Position numbers and translations under genes: made by a program
Notes under the pieces: generated by a model
What the model was told of the DNA's origin: nothing
Database searches by the model: none
What the model saw: only the letters and a program-made list of their open reading frames with translations
Assembly (NCBI GenBank): GCA_964649515.1
Contig: CAZYPV010000007.1
Span: 1-64,000 of the forward strand
DNA length: 64,000 nt
Direction of reading: 5' to 3'
Source of the DNA: CALKGK01 sp964649515
GTDB taxonomy: Bacteria; Bacteroidota; Bacteroidia; Flavobacteriales_D; Sanyastnellaceae
In this document: piece by piece, positions 62,335-64,000 of the stretch
How the letters are laid out: every line of letters begins with the position of its first letter
Position numbering within the stretch: position 1 is the first letter of the stretch

Positions 62335-63336
62335 ATGAAGAAAATAAGGGTAGCCATCAATGGCTTCGGGAGAATTGGTAGGACAATCGCGCGTCTGTTG
62401 GCCCACGACGAAAGCATCGAATTGGTAGCGGTGAACGACTTGCACCAAGCCGATGTCCTCACACATCTTTTGAAGTATGACTCTACTCACGGAAAGTTCA
62501 ATACCAAGTGCACACTGGAAGGCTCTAAGCTGAGTTATGGGCTGCAGTCAACCGTGTTCATGAACGAACGAAACGTTAACGAATTGCCTTGGCAAACACT
62601 TGGAATAGACATTGTTCTCGAATGCACCGGGAAGTTCAAAACAATGGAAGAACTGGAAGCTCACCTGAATGCGGGGGCCAAGAAAGTCATTCTTTCATCT
62701 CCTCCAAGTGATAAGCGGATCAAGACCGTTGTGCTTGGAGTGAATGAGGAAACAATATCGACCGAAGACAGGATTATTTCCAATGCTTCGTGCACCACAA
62801 ATAACGCCGCTCCAATGATTCAAGTCTTGAACGAGTTGTGCGATATTGAAAGCTGCTACATCACCACAGTGCATAGCTACACCGGCGATCAATTGCTGCA
62901 GGATGCTCCTCATAACGACTGGCGGAGGGGAAGAGCTGCAGCGGAGAGCATCGTCCCCACAACAACTGGTGCAGCCAAGGCACTAACCCTGATTTTTCCG
63001 GAGTTGAACGATGTAATTGGCGGTTGCGGAATTCGTGTTCCTGTTCCTGATGGTTCTTTGACCGACATTACGTGCAATGTGAAAAACCCGAAAACGGCAG
63101 CAGAGATCAATGCAGCCTTTAAAAGGGCTTCAGAAGAACGCTTCAATGGCATTTTGGAATATACTGAGGATCCTATCGTTTCGAGAGATGTGATTGGGAA
63201 TCAACACAGCTGTGTGTTTGATGGCCAGCTCACGAGTGTGATCAACAACATGGTTAAGATTGTGGGGTGGTATGACAATGAAGTGGGCTACAGCAGCCGC
63301 ATGATTGACCTTTGTCGCTACTGGTCCAAACGATGA
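62335..63336 (+). CDS. gap: type I glyceraldehyde-3-phosphate dehydrogenase
   Basis: This 333-residue enzyme interconverts glyceraldehyde 3-phosphate and 1,3-bisphosphoglycerate. The dinucleotide motif INGFGRIGR (8-16), catalytic Cys153 (SNASCTTN) and His180 are present. Asp35 in VAVNDL suggests preference for NAD. HSYTGDQ replaces the more common HSYTNDQ; some paralogs show this, so it could be a second, perhaps gluconeogenic, copy. It overlaps the convergent lpxH-like gene by 19 nt. Confidence 0.95.
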   Translation: MKKIRVAINGFGRIGRTIARLLAHDESIELVAVNDLHQADVLTHLLKYDSTHGKFNTKCTLEGSKLSYGLQSTVFMNERNVNELPWQTLGIDIVLECTGKFKTMEELEAHLNAGAKKVILSSPPSDKRIKTVVLGVNEETISTEDRIISNASCTTNNAAPMIQVLNELCDIESCYITTVHSYTGDQLLQDAPHNDWRRGRAAAESIVPTTTGAAKALTLIFPELNDVIGGCGIRVPVPDGSLTDITCNVKNPKTAAEINAAFKRASEERFNGILEYTEDPIVSRDVIGNQHSCVFDGQLTSVINNMVKIVGWYDNEVGYSSRMIDLCRYWSKR

Positions 63337-64000
63337 GGTTTTGGCCATTCTAAAAGGTGCAGGTCTTCTCCATCGAATTTCCCATAGGTGAAATAAGAAA
63401 TCCAGTCGCCAAGATTGGTGTATTTACTGTTTTCAGAAAGATTGATTTCCAAAGGAAGATGACGATGACCATAGACAAAATGGTCGTAGTGCTCCTTTTC
63501 TAAAATTTCTTTGGAGTATATCACCAGCCATTCTTTATCGTCATCCAAACGGATTTTATCCTTTTCCCCTCCGGCCTTTCTGCTGGTTCTGCTCCAAAAA
63601 TTAGCCATGGAAATGCCAAAGTTGGGGTGTAATCGTGCAAAAAGCCATTGACAGAGCTTACTGGCAAATACTTTTTTGATGAATTTGTAGCCGTGATCCC
63701 CCGGGCCGAGTCCATCACCATGTGCAATGTAGAACTTGCTCCCATTCCAGGATCGGGTAATCGGACCGCGATGAACTTGAACTCCGCATTCGGCAGGGAG
63801 GTAATCAAAAATCCACATGTCGTGGTTGCCGGTGAATACGTGGATAGGAATTCCTTCGTCACTCAAGCGTGACAAGGTGCCAAGAAGTCGGGTGAAACCG
63901 CGAGGAACGGCCTGAGCATATTCAAACCAGAAGTCGAACACATCACCCACCAAAAAGATTTCTTGAGCAGAGGGGGCAATGGTATTCAGCCATTCCACTA
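63318..64000 (-). CDS. lpxH: UDP-2,3-diacylglucosamine diphosphatase-like metallophosphatase (partial)
   Basis: The gene runs off the right edge, so the N-terminus with the first metal motif (DxH) is missing. The visible 226 residues include GDVFDFWFEY, GNHDMW, HGDG and GHRH, the calcineurin-like phosphoesterase motifs typical of LpxH, which makes lipid X in lipid A synthesis at the inner membrane. A membrane-proximal helix region KFIKKVFASKLCQWLFARL fits LpxH. A pyrophosphatase of another specificity cannot be excluded. Confidence 0.8.
   Translation of the reverse strand, partial: VEWLNTIAPSAQEIFLVGDVFDFWFEYAQAVPRGFTRLLGTLSRLSDEGIPIHVFTGNHDMWIFDYLPAECGVQVHRGPITRSWNGSKFYIAHGDGLGPGDHGYKFIKKVFASKLCQWLFARLHPNFGISMANFWSRTSRKAGGEKDKIRLDDDKEWLVIYSKEILEKEHYDHFVYGHRHLPLEINLSENSKYTNLGDWISYFTYGKFDGEDLHLLEWPKPHRLDQ

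Overview
This window looks like a chromosomal segment of a free-living member of the Bacteroidota, most likely Flavobacteriales or a close relative. The evidence is type IX secretion (T9SS) sorting domains of both type A (gene at 59093) and type B (gene at 46459), a PorP/SprF partner, SprB-like repeats, DUF4290 and GWxTD proteins, TAnnTTTG promoter elements, a near absence of Shine-Dalgarno sequences, and the order rplQ-carA-eno. No tRNA, rRNA, CRISPR array, insertion sequence or prophage gene was recognised. The window reads as stable core genome with surface and secretion genes on its right half.

Left part (1-20.9 kb), mostly minus strand: a pterin pair (6-pyruvoyl-tetrahydropterin-synthase-like gene and folE); the LPS heptose epimerase hldD; a MerR-type regulator and an M23 peptidase; alaS; a four-gene run (ABC ATPase, ABC permease, Ppx/GppA phosphatase, sigma-54-type response regulator) with overlapping or nearly touching genes; grpE-dnaJ; a TlpA-like thioredoxin; murA; a DUF4290 gene; and uvrD translationally coupled to a secreted putative glycoside hydrolase.

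Central part (21.1-41.5 kb), plus strand: one continuous translation block. It starts at a strong promoter and runs rpsL, rpsG, fusA, then S10-spc-alpha type clusters through rplQ, ending in a strong terminator. carA-eno follows with its own promoter. Neither tuf (between fusA and rpsJ) nor adk (between secY and map) is present. uS14, uS4 and bL36 are of the zinc-free type, and bL17 carries a long Ala/Asp/Glu/Lys-rich tail.

Right part (41.9-64 kb): a 508-residue helical protein of unknown function; then, reading leftward on the minus strand, an Omp85-like barrel protein, a GWxTD lipoprotein and rlmB, followed by a surface cassette of a small secreted protein, a 1964-residue adhesin with 17 SprB-like repeats and a type B sorting domain, a PorP/SprF protein, and a PorE-like OmpA lipoprotein. 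Plus-strand genes are a 41-residue lipoprotein, an unknown secreted protein coupled to lipA, a 1049-residue type A T9SS cargo and a type I GAPDH. A partial lpxH-like gene runs off the right edge.

The observations I rate highest are the self-contained adhesin/partner/anchor cassette, a recurrent promoter layout that predicts leaderless mRNAs for uvrD, the DUF4290 gene, carA and possibly the Omp85 gene, a DnaJ that keeps only two of four zinc motifs, a response regulator with no DNA-binding domain and an altered GAFTGA loop, MurA with Asp in place of the catalytic Cys, and paired hairpins before rpsM and rpsK.
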